From Calothrix membranacea FACHB-236 (GTDB taxonomy: Bacteria; Cyanobacteriota; Cyanobacteriia; Cyanobacteriales; Nostocaceae): a stretch of DNA of 64,000 nucleotides. The first letter of the stretch is position 1. Each line of letters opens with the position of its first letter. The translations under genes were made by a program, and so were the position numbers. The stretch is from assembly GCF_014696315.1 (NCBI RefSeq), contig NZ_JACJPX010000009.1, forward strand, positions 92,503 through 156,502. Reading direction: 5' to 3'. Under the pieces are notes generated by a model, which searched no databases, was not told the DNA's origin, and saw only the letters and a program-made list of their open reading frames with translations. Positions 27,324 through 36,620 of this stretch are shown here, piece by piece.

Positions 27324-28487
27324 GTGAAAAACATTTCCCTAATATCAATAATAGTCCCTGATTTATCAAGCGCTGCTATTATGCGTGCCTACTTGTTAGG
27401 TAAAGCTATAAAAACTTTAGATATTGATGTAGAAATTATTGGTTTTTTATTTGGTAATAAATTATATAGCGATTTACCAGCAGAATTTAAAGTCTACCAT
27501 TTACCTGGTAGTAATTTTCCGGTCTTTGCTCAAGAAATTCGCAAAATTATTCCCCAAATTAAAGGAGATGTAGTTTATGCTATTAAGCCAAAATTAGCAA
27601 GCTTTGGAGTAGCTTTATTAAAAAAAATATCTAGTAAAAAACCAATAATCTTAGATATAGATGACTGGGAACTCAGTTGGCATGGTGGTGATGAATGGCG
27701 ATATCAACCCACAGTTAAACAATTAGCCAGGGACTTATTTAAGCCAGATGGGGCACTGAAAAATCCTAATCATCCATTATATGTAAAATGGATGGAAAAT
27801 TTGAGAAATTATGCCGATGCTGTGACAGTACATACTAAATTTCTCCAGCAGCGTTTTGGCGGTACCTTAATTCCCAATGGCAAAGATACATCTTTATTTG
27901 ATCCGGCTAAATATGAGCCTGAAGCCAGCAGAATTCGCTATGGTTTATCTGCATATAAAATTTTAATGTTTCCTGGCGCTCCTCGACCTTATAAAGGCTT
28001 AGAAGATGTTCTCATAGCACTAGATCAAATTAATCAGCCTGACTTTAGGTTAGTAATTGTTGGTGGTAGTCCTTATGATGATTACGATCAGCAACTTCAA
28101 CAAAAGTGGGGACATTGGATTATTAAATTACCCAATTATCCCGCTGAAATCATGCCTGATGTAGTGGCTGCTGCTCACATGATTGTTGTTCCCCAAAGAG
28201 ATACACTCGAAACTCGCGCGCAATTTCCCTTGAAACTTACAGATGGAATGTCAATGGCTAAACCTGTATTATCAACGCTAGTCGGTGATATTCCCGAAAT
28301 TTTAGGTGAAACCGGTTATTTAGTGGAACCTGCTAACCCTGAGCAAATTGCGGCACAAATTAAATTAATATTTGATGATTTAGAGTTAGCAAATGCAAGA
28401 GGTAGCAAGTCAAGGGAGCGATGTGTCGAAAAATATAGTGTAGAAGCTATGGCCTTTCAGCTAAAATCCGTAATTTTTCGGATTTGA
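27324..28487 (+). CDS. Glycosyltransferase family 4
   Basis: The protein has 387 residues, starting with GTG at 27324. GT-B fold: the N-terminal Rossmann half, then the C-terminal half with FPGAPRPYKGLEDVLIAL, a VPQRDTLETRAQFPLKLTDGMS donor-binding stretch with the expected E-to-E spacing relaxed, and GDIPEILGETGYLVEPANPEQIA. An inverting/retaining assignment is not possible from sequence alone; GT4 enzymes are retaining. Probably adds a sugar in surface polysaccharide assembly. A 169-bp gap follows before the ABC exporter. Confidence 0.9.
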   Translation: MKNISLISIIVPDLSSAAIMRAYLLGKAIKTLDIDVEIIGFLFGNKLYSDLPAEFKVYHLPGSNFPVFAQEIRKIIPQIKGDVVYAIKPKLASFGVALLKKISSKKPIILDIDDWELSWHGGDEWRYQPTVKQLARDLFKPDGALKNPNHPLYVKWMENLRNYADAVTVHTKFLQQRFGGTLIPNGKDTSLFDPAKYEPEASRIRYGLSAYKILMFPGAPRPYKGLEDVLIALDQINQPDFRLVIVGGSPYDDYDQQLQQKWGHWIIKLPNYPAEIMPDVVAAAHMIVVPQRDTLETRAQFPLKLTDGMSMAKPVLSTLVGDIPEILGETGYLVEPANPEQIAAQIKLIFDDLELANARGSKSRERCVEKYSVEAMAFQLKSVIFRI

Positions 28488-28656
28488 ATAATTTTATAAA
28501 TAAATTTTAAAGAAGCTGCGATATTTTAAAAAATTTTCTATTCAAGAAAATACGTATTTTCCCTGATTGAATTGATGATAAATATGAAAATTAGCCAATG
28601 TAGTGACATCGGTAATATTCGTGTTAATAATAAATAAATTATGATACGCAGAACTG

Positions 28657-30987
28657 ATGTCTACCAAAAAATTGCTACTCAGATTTGCCAAACCTTATCC
28701 TGGTTTGATTATTTTGACAATAATTCTAGGCTTTTCCGGAGCATTATTTAATGGTATAAGTACAACTTTAATTGTGCCAGTAATTTTAAGAATTGTCGGG
28801 CAAGAAGTAGATTTAAGCAATGCCCCCCAACTTTTAACAGCTATTATGTCTCCTTTCGATAAAGTTCCAGAAAATTACCGCGTTGGGGTGATGGCTGGAG
28901 CAATTATCTTCACAATATTTTTAAAAAATTTAGCAAATTATACCAGCACTTTAGCATCAAGTTCTTTAACAAGAATGCTGACATCTGATATGCGAGAAGC
29001 TGGATTGAAATTATTACTAGACGTTGATATAGATTATTTTGCTAAAACAAAAGTTGGCGATTTAATTAATAAATTGGGTGGAGAGATTGGACGTGCTGCA
29101 AGTACTTTAGGAAGTACAATCAGGTTAACTATTCTTGCAATTACAATTATCGTTTTTATTGGTTTATTGTTATCAATATCTTGGCAATTAACGATTATTT
29201 CCACATTATTGCTGTCGTTGGTCACTTTAATCAATCAGTCTGCTATTGCTCGTTCTCGAAACTTTGGCAAGCAGCTAAGTGAAATGTCTAGTGCATATTC
29301 AATTTCTCTATTAGAAGTCCTTAATGGTATTCGCTTAGTTAAGTCAACAGGCAACGGGTCAAGAGAATTTCAACATATTAAAAAGCTAATTCGGGCACGG
29401 GAAAAAGCAGATTTCCAATCTCAAGTAAACTCGGAAGCGATTGGGCCTCTGAGCGAGATTATGGGAGTTACAGCTTTAATGCTGATTGTCTTATTAAGTA
29501 AAATTTTCTTTGCCGATCAGATAGTATCTCTTTCTGCCGTACTTTTAACCTATTTATTAGTTTTATTGCGGGTACTGCCATTAATTTCGCAACTCAATTC
29601 CATTCGTAGTAGTTTTGCTAGCACATCTACCAGTGTGGACATGGTAAGTGAATTTTTGAACTTCACTAACAAGCCATTCATGGGCAACGGTCAGCTGACA
29701 TATACAAAATTAGAAAAAGGAGTAAGTTTTAATTCATTATCTTTTAACTACCCTGGACATGAAAAATTGGTGCTTAAAGATGTGACATTAGATTTACCTC
29801 GTGGTAAAACTCTGGCATTAGTAGGCGGTTCTGGCGCAGGAAAATCAACTTTAGCAGACCTGTTACCCAGATTTTATGACCCAGTAGCTGGTTCCATTAC
29901 TATCGACGGTAAAGACTTGCGGGAATTTGATGTTATATCCCTAAGAAAACGGATGGGGATTGTTAGTCAAGATACCTTTCTGTTTAATGACTCAGTACGA
30001 AATAACATTTCCTATGGTAGACCGGAAGCTAGCGAAGAGGAAATTACCTCGGCTGCCAAACAAGCGAACGCATACGAGTTTATTATTAAATTGCCTCAAG
30101 GATTTGATACCTTAATTGGCGATCGCGGTGTCATGTTATCTGGAGGACAAAGGCAAAGATTAGCGATCGCCCGCGCCTTAGTACAAAATCCAGAAATTCT
30201 CATTCTCGACGAAGCCACCAGCGCCTTAGATACCGTTTCCGAACGCTTAGTCCAAAGTGCGCTAGATGATCTCAGCCGCGATCGCACAACTTTAGTAATA
30301 GCTCACCGTCTTTCTACAGTCCAAAAAGCTGATCAAATAGCAGTCTTAGATCATGGAAAGGTAGTAGAGACAGGTACCCATGAAGAACTGTTAGAAAAAG
30401 GTGGTTTTTACTCGCGCCTCTACTCCATGCAATTTACCGATCGTAATGATAAGAACTCGGCAAGGTTAAAAATCCTCAGTGCAATGCGTAAATACTCAGC
30501 ACAGGTTGCCTATCCTGAGGTTGTTACTCAACACAATCAAAGCTTAGTCCGCATTTCTCACGAAATTCGGACACAACTTAACTCAATGATTGGGTTTCTC
30601 AACTTATTACTTGAGGATCTGATAGATGATGTCGAAGAGCGCCATGAAATTATTGAAGAAAGCTACAAATCAGCCTGGAGAATTCTGAACATTATTGATA
30701 TTTTTGACGATATTGTTGACTTAAAAACGAATAAAAATTTACTTCAAGTTGTTGACCAAAATCAGGCTAGCTTACTTCTACAACCACCAAGCCTGATTCA
30801 AATATCTTACGATTTTCGGACTTCGCTGAATCTTATTCGCAGTTCTCTCCGCTCGGTTGCAGATAATACCTCAACTACTTATGAAGAGCAAAATCAATTA
30901 ATATCAGAATCTTATCAATCTTCCATGTATTTATTAGATAAATTAGAAAAACTTGAAGATATTATTAGTAACTATAATTATGAATAA
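28657..30987 (+). CDS. MsbA-type ABC exporter fused to tandem HisKA-like domains
   Basis: The protein has 776 residues. Residues about 15-320 form the six-helix exporter membrane domain; about 350-595 is the ATPase with Walker A GGSGAGKST (390-398), Q-loop Q438, signature LSGGQ (494-498), Walker B ILILDEA and H-loop H550. All are intact, so it is an active half-transporter that must dimerise, probably flipping a lipid-linked glycan. Unusually, residues about 612-690 form a HisKA hairpin with H635 in ISHEIRTQLN (consensus SHEIRTPLN). A second, degenerate copy is at about 705-770 (ISYDFRTSLN, Y718 for H). No HATPase follows. The stop overlaps the next start by 8 nt. Confidence 0.9.
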   Translation: MSTKKLLLRFAKPYPGLIILTIILGFSGALFNGISTTLIVPVILRIVGQEVDLSNAPQLLTAIMSPFDKVPENYRVGVMAGAIIFTIFLKNLANYTSTLASSSLTRMLTSDMREAGLKLLLDVDIDYFAKTKVGDLINKLGGEIGRAASTLGSTIRLTILAITIIVFIGLLLSISWQLTIISTLLLSLVTLINQSAIARSRNFGKQLSEMSSAYSISLLEVLNGIRLVKSTGNGSREFQHIKKLIRAREKADFQSQVNSEAIGPLSEIMGVTALMLIVLLSKIFFADQIVSLSAVLLTYLLVLLRVLPLISQLNSIRSSFASTSTSVDMVSEFLNFTNKPFMGNGQLTYTKLEKGVSFNSLSFNYPGHEKLVLKDVTLDLPRGKTLALVGGSGAGKSTLADLLPRFYDPVAGSITIDGKDLREFDVISLRKRMGIVSQDTFLFNDSVRNNISYGRPEASEEEITSAAKQANAYEFIIKLPQGFDTLIGDRGVMLSGGQRQRLAIARALVQNPEILILDEATSALDTVSERLVQSALDDLSRDRTTLVIAHRLSTVQKADQIAVLDHGKVVETGTHEELLEKGGFYSRLYSMQFTDRNDKNSARLKILSAMRKYSAQVAYPEVVTQHNQSLVRISHEIRTQLNSMIGFLNLLLEDLIDDVEERHEIIEESYKSAWRILNIIDIFDDIVDLKTNKNLLQVVDQNQASLLLQPPSLIQISYDFRTSLNLIRSSLRSVADNTSTTYEEQNQLISESYQSSMYLLDKLEKLEDIISNYNYE

Positions 30988-32188
30988 AACTGCTTTGAAA
31001 AAGCACTATATATTTTTTGTTGGCGAAACCCTACCAAAGCCTGAAGCTCATTTAGTGCAGTCTACAAATGCAGCCAACGGAGCAGCGAATCTCGGTTACT
31101 CAACTGTTTTAGTTTATCCAGAAACACAACTTAAGACTCTAACCCCAATTAATTTACTGCTGCCGTTTCGACCTCGGCCAACACCCATAGAACTAATTAA
31201 ATATTACAACTTGCACGACAAGTTAAAGGTCGCTCCATTACCCATGCCTTGGCCCATTGACAAATTACACTATAAATTTACTAATTCCAACACTATTGCT
31301 TGTAAATATTATTTTCCGTTTCATATCCTGCCAACTACCAAACTTGTCCATAGTCGCAACTGGAATTTTGTCAAAGCTGCCATTAAAAATGGTGTCCCGG
31401 CCATTTATGAACATCACCATCATGAAGATAAGCAATTTGAGCCGGAAATTATCAATCATCCACTGTTTCAAATTGCAGTTACTGTTGCAGATACCATTCG
31501 CGAATCAATGATTCAGCATGGTATGCCGGCGGAAAAAGTGATTAAGTTACACAATGGCTTTAATCGCTTATTTATGCAGAGACAACCAGAAAAGGCAGCA
31601 GAATGGCGCAATAAATTATTACAACAACATTCACATTTAGTAGTCTATGCCGGAGGTTTACGACAATTTAAAGGTATTGATGTCTTAATTGAAGTGGCCA
31701 GTGAAATGCCAAATGTACAATTTGTTTGTGCAGGTGGTAATACAACTGAAGTTGAACATTATCAAAAATTAGCCCAGGAAAAACAAGTTCACAACATTAA
31801 ATTCTTGGGCTATATTTTGCACCATCAGTTAGCATCTTTACTCCAAGCTGCAGATATTTTAGCTCATCCCCATTGTTTAGGAGCAGCTGCAACTTTCACA
31901 TCTCCATTAAAATTATTTGATTATTTTGCTTCAGGAACTCCAATTATCGCTACAGAAATTCCTTCATTAATGGAATTTAAACATACTCAAGCTATTACTG
32001 CTTGGTGTGAGCCTGATAATCCCAGAAAATTTGCTGAATCTCTCCGGCATATTTTAAGAACTCATCCCAGAAAAGTAGAGGGTTATGCCGATAGTATAAA
32101 TTTCGTTCAGCAGTTTTCTTGGGAAAATCGAGCCGCCAAAATTTTGAGTTACGTTGATAAATCTTTACATCCTTCCCTGATTGCCTAA
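30980..32188 (+). CDS. Glycosyltransferase family 4
   Basis: The start at ATG 30980 gives 402 residues and overlaps the ABC exporter gene by 8 nt, indicating translational coupling; an upstream TTG at 30953 is less likely. GT-B fold with the C-terminal half containing YAGGLRQFKGIDVLIEVA, HPHCLGAAATFTSPLKLFDYFASG (donor-binding E/K stretch) and a late WENRAAKIL. EHHHHED around residue 140 is a conspicuous acidic-histidine cluster of unknown meaning. Confidence 0.9.
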   Translation: MNKTALKKHYIFFVGETLPKPEAHLVQSTNAANGAANLGYSTVLVYPETQLKTLTPINLLLPFRPRPTPIELIKYYNLHDKLKVAPLPMPWPIDKLHYKFTNSNTIACKYYFPFHILPTTKLVHSRNWNFVKAAIKNGVPAIYEHHHHEDKQFEPEIINHPLFQIAVTVADTIRESMIQHGMPAEKVIKLHNGFNRLFMQRQPEKAAEWRNKLLQQHSHLVVYAGGLRQFKGIDVLIEVASEMPNVQFVCAGGNTTEVEHYQKLAQEKQVHNIKFLGYILHHQLASLLQAADILAHPHCLGAAATFTSPLKLFDYFASGTPIIATEIPSLMEFKHTQAITAWCEPDNPRKFAESLRHILRTHPRKVEGYADSINFVQQFSWENRAAKILSYVDKSLHPSLIA

Positions 32189-32209
32189 GTTACTTTTAAC
32201 TAATTAATT

Positions 32210-33172
32210 ATGAATATTAAAACTATCGGGATGATTAGCAGCTATCGAGGTCTAGAAAATAGAGCCGATTGGCTGTGGCAGCAAAGTCCCAAGCCGTTTG
32301 GAATCTGGGGAAATATCCAAATGCGCGCGCCAGCAGCTAAACCAGATTTTCTGCTGATGTATCAGTTTGATTTTATCCAACCATCTCCCCAAAAATCTTG
32401 GTTAGATAAGTTCCGTAAACCTCAACCAGAGTCAACAATAGTAGATATTAATTCTTCACTTCGTGGTGTGAGTAAAGAAAGAATTATCTATTTATTGAGG
32501 GAGCCACCATTAGAAGAAATTGTTGAGATTACTAATCGTAATTATCAGCAAGCTCAAAATTATTGTGGCTATGTTTCTGGCCCCGATGACTTTGCTCCAA
32601 CTCCCGATTATATGCCTGCGATTTGGTACCATTCTAACTCCTTTCAGGAATTAGATGAAATGCCATGCCCTCCGAAAGTTTCTACTTGTAGTTGGATAAC
32701 TTCAGGAATTAGTCGCACAGCCAATCATCGCCAACGGTTAGAATTTTTACGTTCTTTACAATCAAATGAATTGAAGTTTGATTTGTACGGGCGAAATTTA
32801 CCTGGATGGGCAAACATTGCTGGAGAACTAAGTAATAAATGGTATGGAATGGCACCATATTTTTACAACTTAGCTATTGAAAACTATGCTGACAATAATT
32901 GGTATGTCAGTGAGAAACTTTGGGATAGTTTACTGGCTTGGTGCTTACCAATTTACTATGGTGGCCCGGCTGCTGATAAATTATTACCACCAGGCAGTTT
33001 TTTAAGATTACCTAGCTTAGATAAAAAAGGTCTCGCGTACATTCAAGAAGTAACTGCTACTCCCGATGCTTGGTATGCAGCTAAAGATGCGATCGCAGAA
33101 GCACGTCAAATCATTTTACATAAACTAAATCTGCTGAATTGGTTATCAAATTTTGTATCTCAACACTCATAA
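32210..33172 (+). CDS. GT10 (alpha-1,3-fucosyltransferase-like) glycosyltransferase
   Basis: The protein has 320 residues. The C-terminal half shows the GT10 donor-binding signature: YNLAIENYADNNWYVSEKLW, then SLLAWCLPIYYGGP (about 225-255). RTANHRQRLEFLRSL and FDLYGR fit the approach to it. Family members move fucose (or a similar GDP-sugar residue) to glycans. No GDP-fucose synthesis genes are in the window. Four base pairs separate it from the next gene. Confidence 0.85.
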   Translation: MNIKTIGMISSYRGLENRADWLWQQSPKPFGIWGNIQMRAPAAKPDFLLMYQFDFIQPSPQKSWLDKFRKPQPESTIVDINSSLRGVSKERIIYLLREPPLEEIVEITNRNYQQAQNYCGYVSGPDDFAPTPDYMPAIWYHSNSFQELDEMPCPPKVSTCSWITSGISRTANHRQRLEFLRSLQSNELKFDLYGRNLPGWANIAGELSNKWYGMAPYFYNLAIENYADNNWYVSEKLWDSLLAWCLPIYYGGPAADKLLPPGSFLRLPSLDKKGLAYIQEVTATPDAWYAAKDAIAEARQIILHKLNLLNWLSNFVSQHS

Positions 33173-33175
33173 AAT

Positions 33176-34153
33176 ATGAATGGTATTTGTACTCTGGCAA
33201 ATGATTATGTTTTTGACCAATTAGTAGCTTTACTCAACAGTATTGATGCAATATTAGGTTCTCAAATTCCTGTCTGTATTTATCCTTTTGATGACCAGAC
33301 ACAACGAATTGCTGATGAAATTACAAAGCGCCCTAATGTATTTATTTACAATAACCAAGCATCTATAAATTACTGGGATCAATTTATGGTGTCAGCCGCA
33401 CCAGAAAGATTGAATCGCAGTCAATCCCGACTTTATGGCGCTCATCGTCGGTTTTGCGCCTTTGATGGCCCCTTTGATAAATTTATATATTTAGATGCTG
33501 ATACGTTAGTGATGAACTCACTAGCAACAGTATTTCAGAAACTAGATAGTTATGACTTTATTGTCTATGACTTTCAATTTAAAGATGTTAGTAAAGTATA
33601 TAATGTTGATTCTCCAAAATTATTAAAAGTTTTTGCCCAAGACCGGATAGATTCAGAGATATTTTGTTCTGGGTTTTATGCTTCTAAAAAAGGTGTTTTT
33701 TCAGATGAGCAGATAAAATCTCTAATACTGTCTCTGCAGAATGGTGAAAGAGATATCTTATATCAAGGTGCTGGTGAACAGCCTCTAATTAACTACATGG
33801 TGATGAAATCTCACCTTGCTATTTATAATTTTGCTCAACAATTACCATCTCATGAAGTAACAGGATGTTCTGTAAGCTCTAAGCACTTTGAGGAAAGAGA
33901 GCATATTCTTTATGACAAAGGTAATCGACTAACTTATCTTCATTATATTGGTGTACCTCCTAATATCCATCAAGCCGTATGTACTGGTGAGAATATTGAT
34001 TTTCCTTATAGAGATTTATTTCTCTACTATCGCTACTTACATGAGCCAGAAAAGCGTCCAGTATTTCACGATAACCCTAGACCTTATGACGCTCCAGCAG
34101 CAAATTTCTTCACTAGAGCTTTGAGAAAATTCAAATTAATAAACCAAGGATAA
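33176..34153 (+). CDS. Npun_R2821/R2823-type glycosyltransferase, paralog 1
   Basis: The protein has 325 residues: the N-terminal ICTLANDYVFDQLVALLNSI, DXD motif in FIYLDADTLVM (about 101-111), mid-region IFCSGFYASKKG, and the C-terminal LTYLHYIG followed by PYRDLFLYYRYLHEPEKRP. It resembles GT8-like nucleotide-sugar enzymes. Paralogous to the next two genes. Product not known; probably sequential sugar additions in the same glycan. Confidence 0.82.
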   Translation: MNGICTLANDYVFDQLVALLNSIDAILGSQIPVCIYPFDDQTQRIADEITKRPNVFIYNNQASINYWDQFMVSAAPERLNRSQSRLYGAHRRFCAFDGPFDKFIYLDADTLVMNSLATVFQKLDSYDFIVYDFQFKDVSKVYNVDSPKLLKVFAQDRIDSEIFCSGFYASKKGVFSDEQIKSLILSLQNGERDILYQGAGEQPLINYMVMKSHLAIYNFAQQLPSHEVTGCSVSSKHFEEREHILYDKGNRLTYLHYIGVPPNIHQAVCTGENIDFPYRDLFLYYRYLHEPEKRPVFHDNPRPYDAPAANFFTRALRKFKLINQG

Positions 34154-34156
34154 TTT

Positions 34157-35047
34157 ATGAGTAGGGGAATTTATATCGTTGCTAACGACCGAGTAATGGA
34201 GAATGCGATCGCTTTACTCAATAGTATTCGCTTTTATGACCCGGAAGTTCCAGTTTATCTCATACCTTTTAATGAAAGTTATCACAAAGTTGCAGATAAA
34301 CTTAGCACTTTACATAATGTCCAACTGTTCCCAAACCTAGAATTGATTGAACAATTCACCAACCGCATAGGTGAAATCTTTGATCGAGATTTCCTCGCTT
34401 TACCAAACAAAATGCGTAAGCTGGTAGTATGGTTTGGCCCTTTAGACGAATTTATTTATATTGATACAGATATTGTCGTTTTTGAAAAAATTGCTGACAA
34501 TTTAAATAAACTTGCAGAAGTCGATTTCTTCTGCTGCGATTATCATCATGCTAATGACAAGCTACGCAACATTTTTTCGCCATTAGTAAAAGAACAGCAA
34601 ATTTTTTCAGATACGCAATTAGAAGATGTTTTCAATAGTGGCTTTTGGGCTTCGCGCAAGGGAGCGATTACTGAGCAACAGATGGATGAAGCTTTGCGTG
34701 AATGTGCGGCTCACCGGGAATATTTTGATTTTTCTGAAGGAGTTACAGACCAACCAATTTTAAATTACTTGGTTCTCAAACTCATTGCCAAACGCGGCAA
34801 TCTTGTGAAAATTCCTGGTGGGGGGCCTGGTAGTTGGGCGGGTTCCCGCAGTTTTCAACAGCAAGGATATGCTTTATATGACAGAGGACAACGACTGAAA
34901 TATCTGCATTGGGCTGGAACTAAGATAAAAACTAATAGCCCTTATTGGGAATTGTGGGAACATTATCGCTACCTTCATGAGGGGAAATTTGCTTTTCTCC
35001 CAAAATTAACTCGCCGTTTATTTCCCTTTGTTGCTGCTCGCAATTAA
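34157..35047 (+). CDS. Npun_R2821/R2823-type glycosyltransferase, paralog 2
   Basis: The protein has 296 residues: IYIVANDRVMENAIALLNSI, DXD motif in YIDTDIVVF (about 95-103), FNSGFWASRKG, KYLHWAG and WEHYRYLHEG. The most diverged of the three tandem copies. Starts four bases after the stop of paralog 1. Confidence 0.82.
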   Translation: MSRGIYIVANDRVMENAIALLNSIRFYDPEVPVYLIPFNESYHKVADKLSTLHNVQLFPNLELIEQFTNRIGEIFDRDFLALPNKMRKLVVWFGPLDEFIYIDTDIVVFEKIADNLNKLAEVDFFCCDYHHANDKLRNIFSPLVKEQQIFSDTQLEDVFNSGFWASRKGAITEQQMDEALRECAAHREYFDFSEGVTDQPILNYLVLKLIAKRGNLVKIPGGGPGSWAGSRSFQQQGYALYDRGQRLKYLHWAGTKIKTNSPYWELWEHYRYLHEGKFAFLPKLTRRLFPFVAARN

Positions 35048-35063
35048 TATTAGGAGTATTTTC

Positions 35064-36092
35064 ATGGTTGATGGTATTTACACCTTCGCTAATGATGTGG
35101 TTTATGACCAATTAGTTGCTTTACTCAATAGCATTGAAGCTAATGCAGGCAGAACAATTCCGGTTTGTGTAATTCCATATAACGAGCAGTTAGATAAAGT
35201 CAAAGCAGAGATTGCAACTAGAGATAATGTCACTTTATTTGAAGACTATGATTCCATAGCTCGTTGGGAAGAATTTGGCTCTCGAATTTGGAAATCTCAT
35301 GCAAGAGCATTAAAGCTATGGCAAGAATATGGATTACCAGAAAATTATCGTATAGAACGGCATCGCAAACTTTGTTGTCTAGATGGGCCCTTTGACAAGT
35401 TTATCTTCTTTGATGGAGATACACTGTTGATGAAACCATTAGATGATGTATATCGGCAGTTAGATGATTATGATTGGGTAGCAAATGACTATCAATATAA
35501 ATCTGATTTGAGTTATATTTTTGACTGGTCAGAAGATAAACTAGAGCAGATTTTTAATATCAAAAACTTTAAAAATAATATTTTTTGCTCTGGTTGGTTT
35601 GCGTCTAAAAAACATATTTTTGATGATGTTACTTTAGCAAAGCTACTAGAAAACCTAGAAGCAGGCGAGTCTGATGCACTAGCATGGGCAGATTCCGATC
35701 AAACAGTAATCAACTATTTAGTATTACGCAGTGGGATTTCTTACTACAACTACGCTTATCATGGTGGTGCTACTGGTTGTCATTGGGCTTCTAAATTTGA
35801 TGTTGTCAATAATATCCTTTATGACCAAGGGCAACCACTGACATATATTCACTATATGAGTATATCTGCTTCAGATTTTACGCGACTTTGTAGGGGAGAA
35901 GATGTTGATATTCCTTATAGGGATGTATTTTTATATTATCGCTACTTAAAATCACCAGAAGCTCGTCCTCAAAGTTTTATACGTCCAAACTTACTGATGC
36001 GGTTGCAAAAGGTTACTAGTAGTTTTATTCAGCAAAAAATTATTAATATCAAGCTAAATTATCGTAATTTGAGAAATAGAGTCACTCCATAA
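35064..36092 (+). CDS. Npun_R2821/R2823-type glycosyltransferase, paralog 3
   Basis: The start at 35064 (MVDGIYTFANDVVYDQL) is supported by AGGAG nine bases upstream; the frame also extends 12 codons further up. It gives 342 residues with DXD-like FFDGDTLLM, CSGWFASKK, DSDQTVINYLVL and PYRDVFLYYRYL. Closest to paralog 1. Last gene of the cluster; a terminator follows at about 36129-36172. Confidence 0.82.
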   Translation: MVDGIYTFANDVVYDQLVALLNSIEANAGRTIPVCVIPYNEQLDKVKAEIATRDNVTLFEDYDSIARWEEFGSRIWKSHARALKLWQEYGLPENYRIERHRKLCCLDGPFDKFIFFDGDTLLMKPLDDVYRQLDDYDWVANDYQYKSDLSYIFDWSEDKLEQIFNIKNFKNNIFCSGWFASKKHIFDDVTLAKLLENLEAGESDALAWADSDQTVINYLVLRSGISYYNYAYHGGATGCHWASKFDVVNNILYDQGQPLTYIHYMSISASDFTRLCRGEDVDIPYRDVFLYYRYLKSPEARPQSFIRPNLLMRLQKVTSSFIQQKIINIKLNYRNLRNRVTP

Positions 36093-36128
36093 AAGTTTGG
36101 CGTAGATTTTAGGTGAGGCAGTTGTTGA

Positions 36129-36172
36129 ACAAAAAAAATGAACACCAATAATTAGGGGGTGTTCATCTTAGT
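36129..36172. terminator. Bidirectional terminator hairpin
   Basis: TGAACACC and GGTGTTCA arms with a run of A before (T on the minus strand) and a weaker T-rich flank after. It serves the minus-strand membrane gene at 36196 and probably also ends the glycosyltransferase cluster. Confidence 0.75.
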
Positions 36173-36195
36173 TTTGAATTTAAATATTTTTGTCT

Positions 36196-36570
36196 CTAAG
36201 ATAAAGAATCTAAATCTAGAGATCGCATACCTCGGCGTTCTACAAATTCCAACATACTTCCTAATTGCCACCAAACTAACAAACAAGTTAACAAACTCAT
36301 TGGCAAGCCAATACCTAAAGCTAGAATTGGGGGAAAGCCAAATATCTCGAAACCGGAACAAAGAAACAGGCAAACACCACCTGTGATGCCCAAAAATGGC
36401 ACAATCAGTTGTTTCCAGGCGGAAGGTGGTTTAATATTTTCTGCACCCTTGTTTGGCCATTTCTGCACAATTACTTTTAAAGTACCAGATAAGGCAATGC
36501 CAGAAGTTACTGCTATTAATAAACCAACAACTAGTAGGAAATACGGTGGATGCAGAGGGTAATAGTACAT
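36196..36570 (-). CDS. Small hypothetical membrane protein
   Basis: The protein has 124 residues with three hydrophobic segments (about 10-32, 53-75, 78-100) and a short polar C-terminus. No motif is recognised. Lies 50 bp downstream of the UbiB-like gene in the same direction, so it may be co-transcribed with it. Confidence 0.65.
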   Translation of the reverse strand: MYYYPLHPPYFLLVVGLLIAVTSGIALSGTLKVIVQKWPNKGAENIKPPSAWKQLIVPFLGITGGVCLFLCSGFEIFGFPPILALGIGLPMSLLTCLLVWWQLGSMLEFVERRGMRSLDLDSLS

Positions 36571-36620
36571 GAAAACTCCTAATTGGTAGAGAAATTTAAA
36601 AGTAATTGTGGTTCGAGTTG

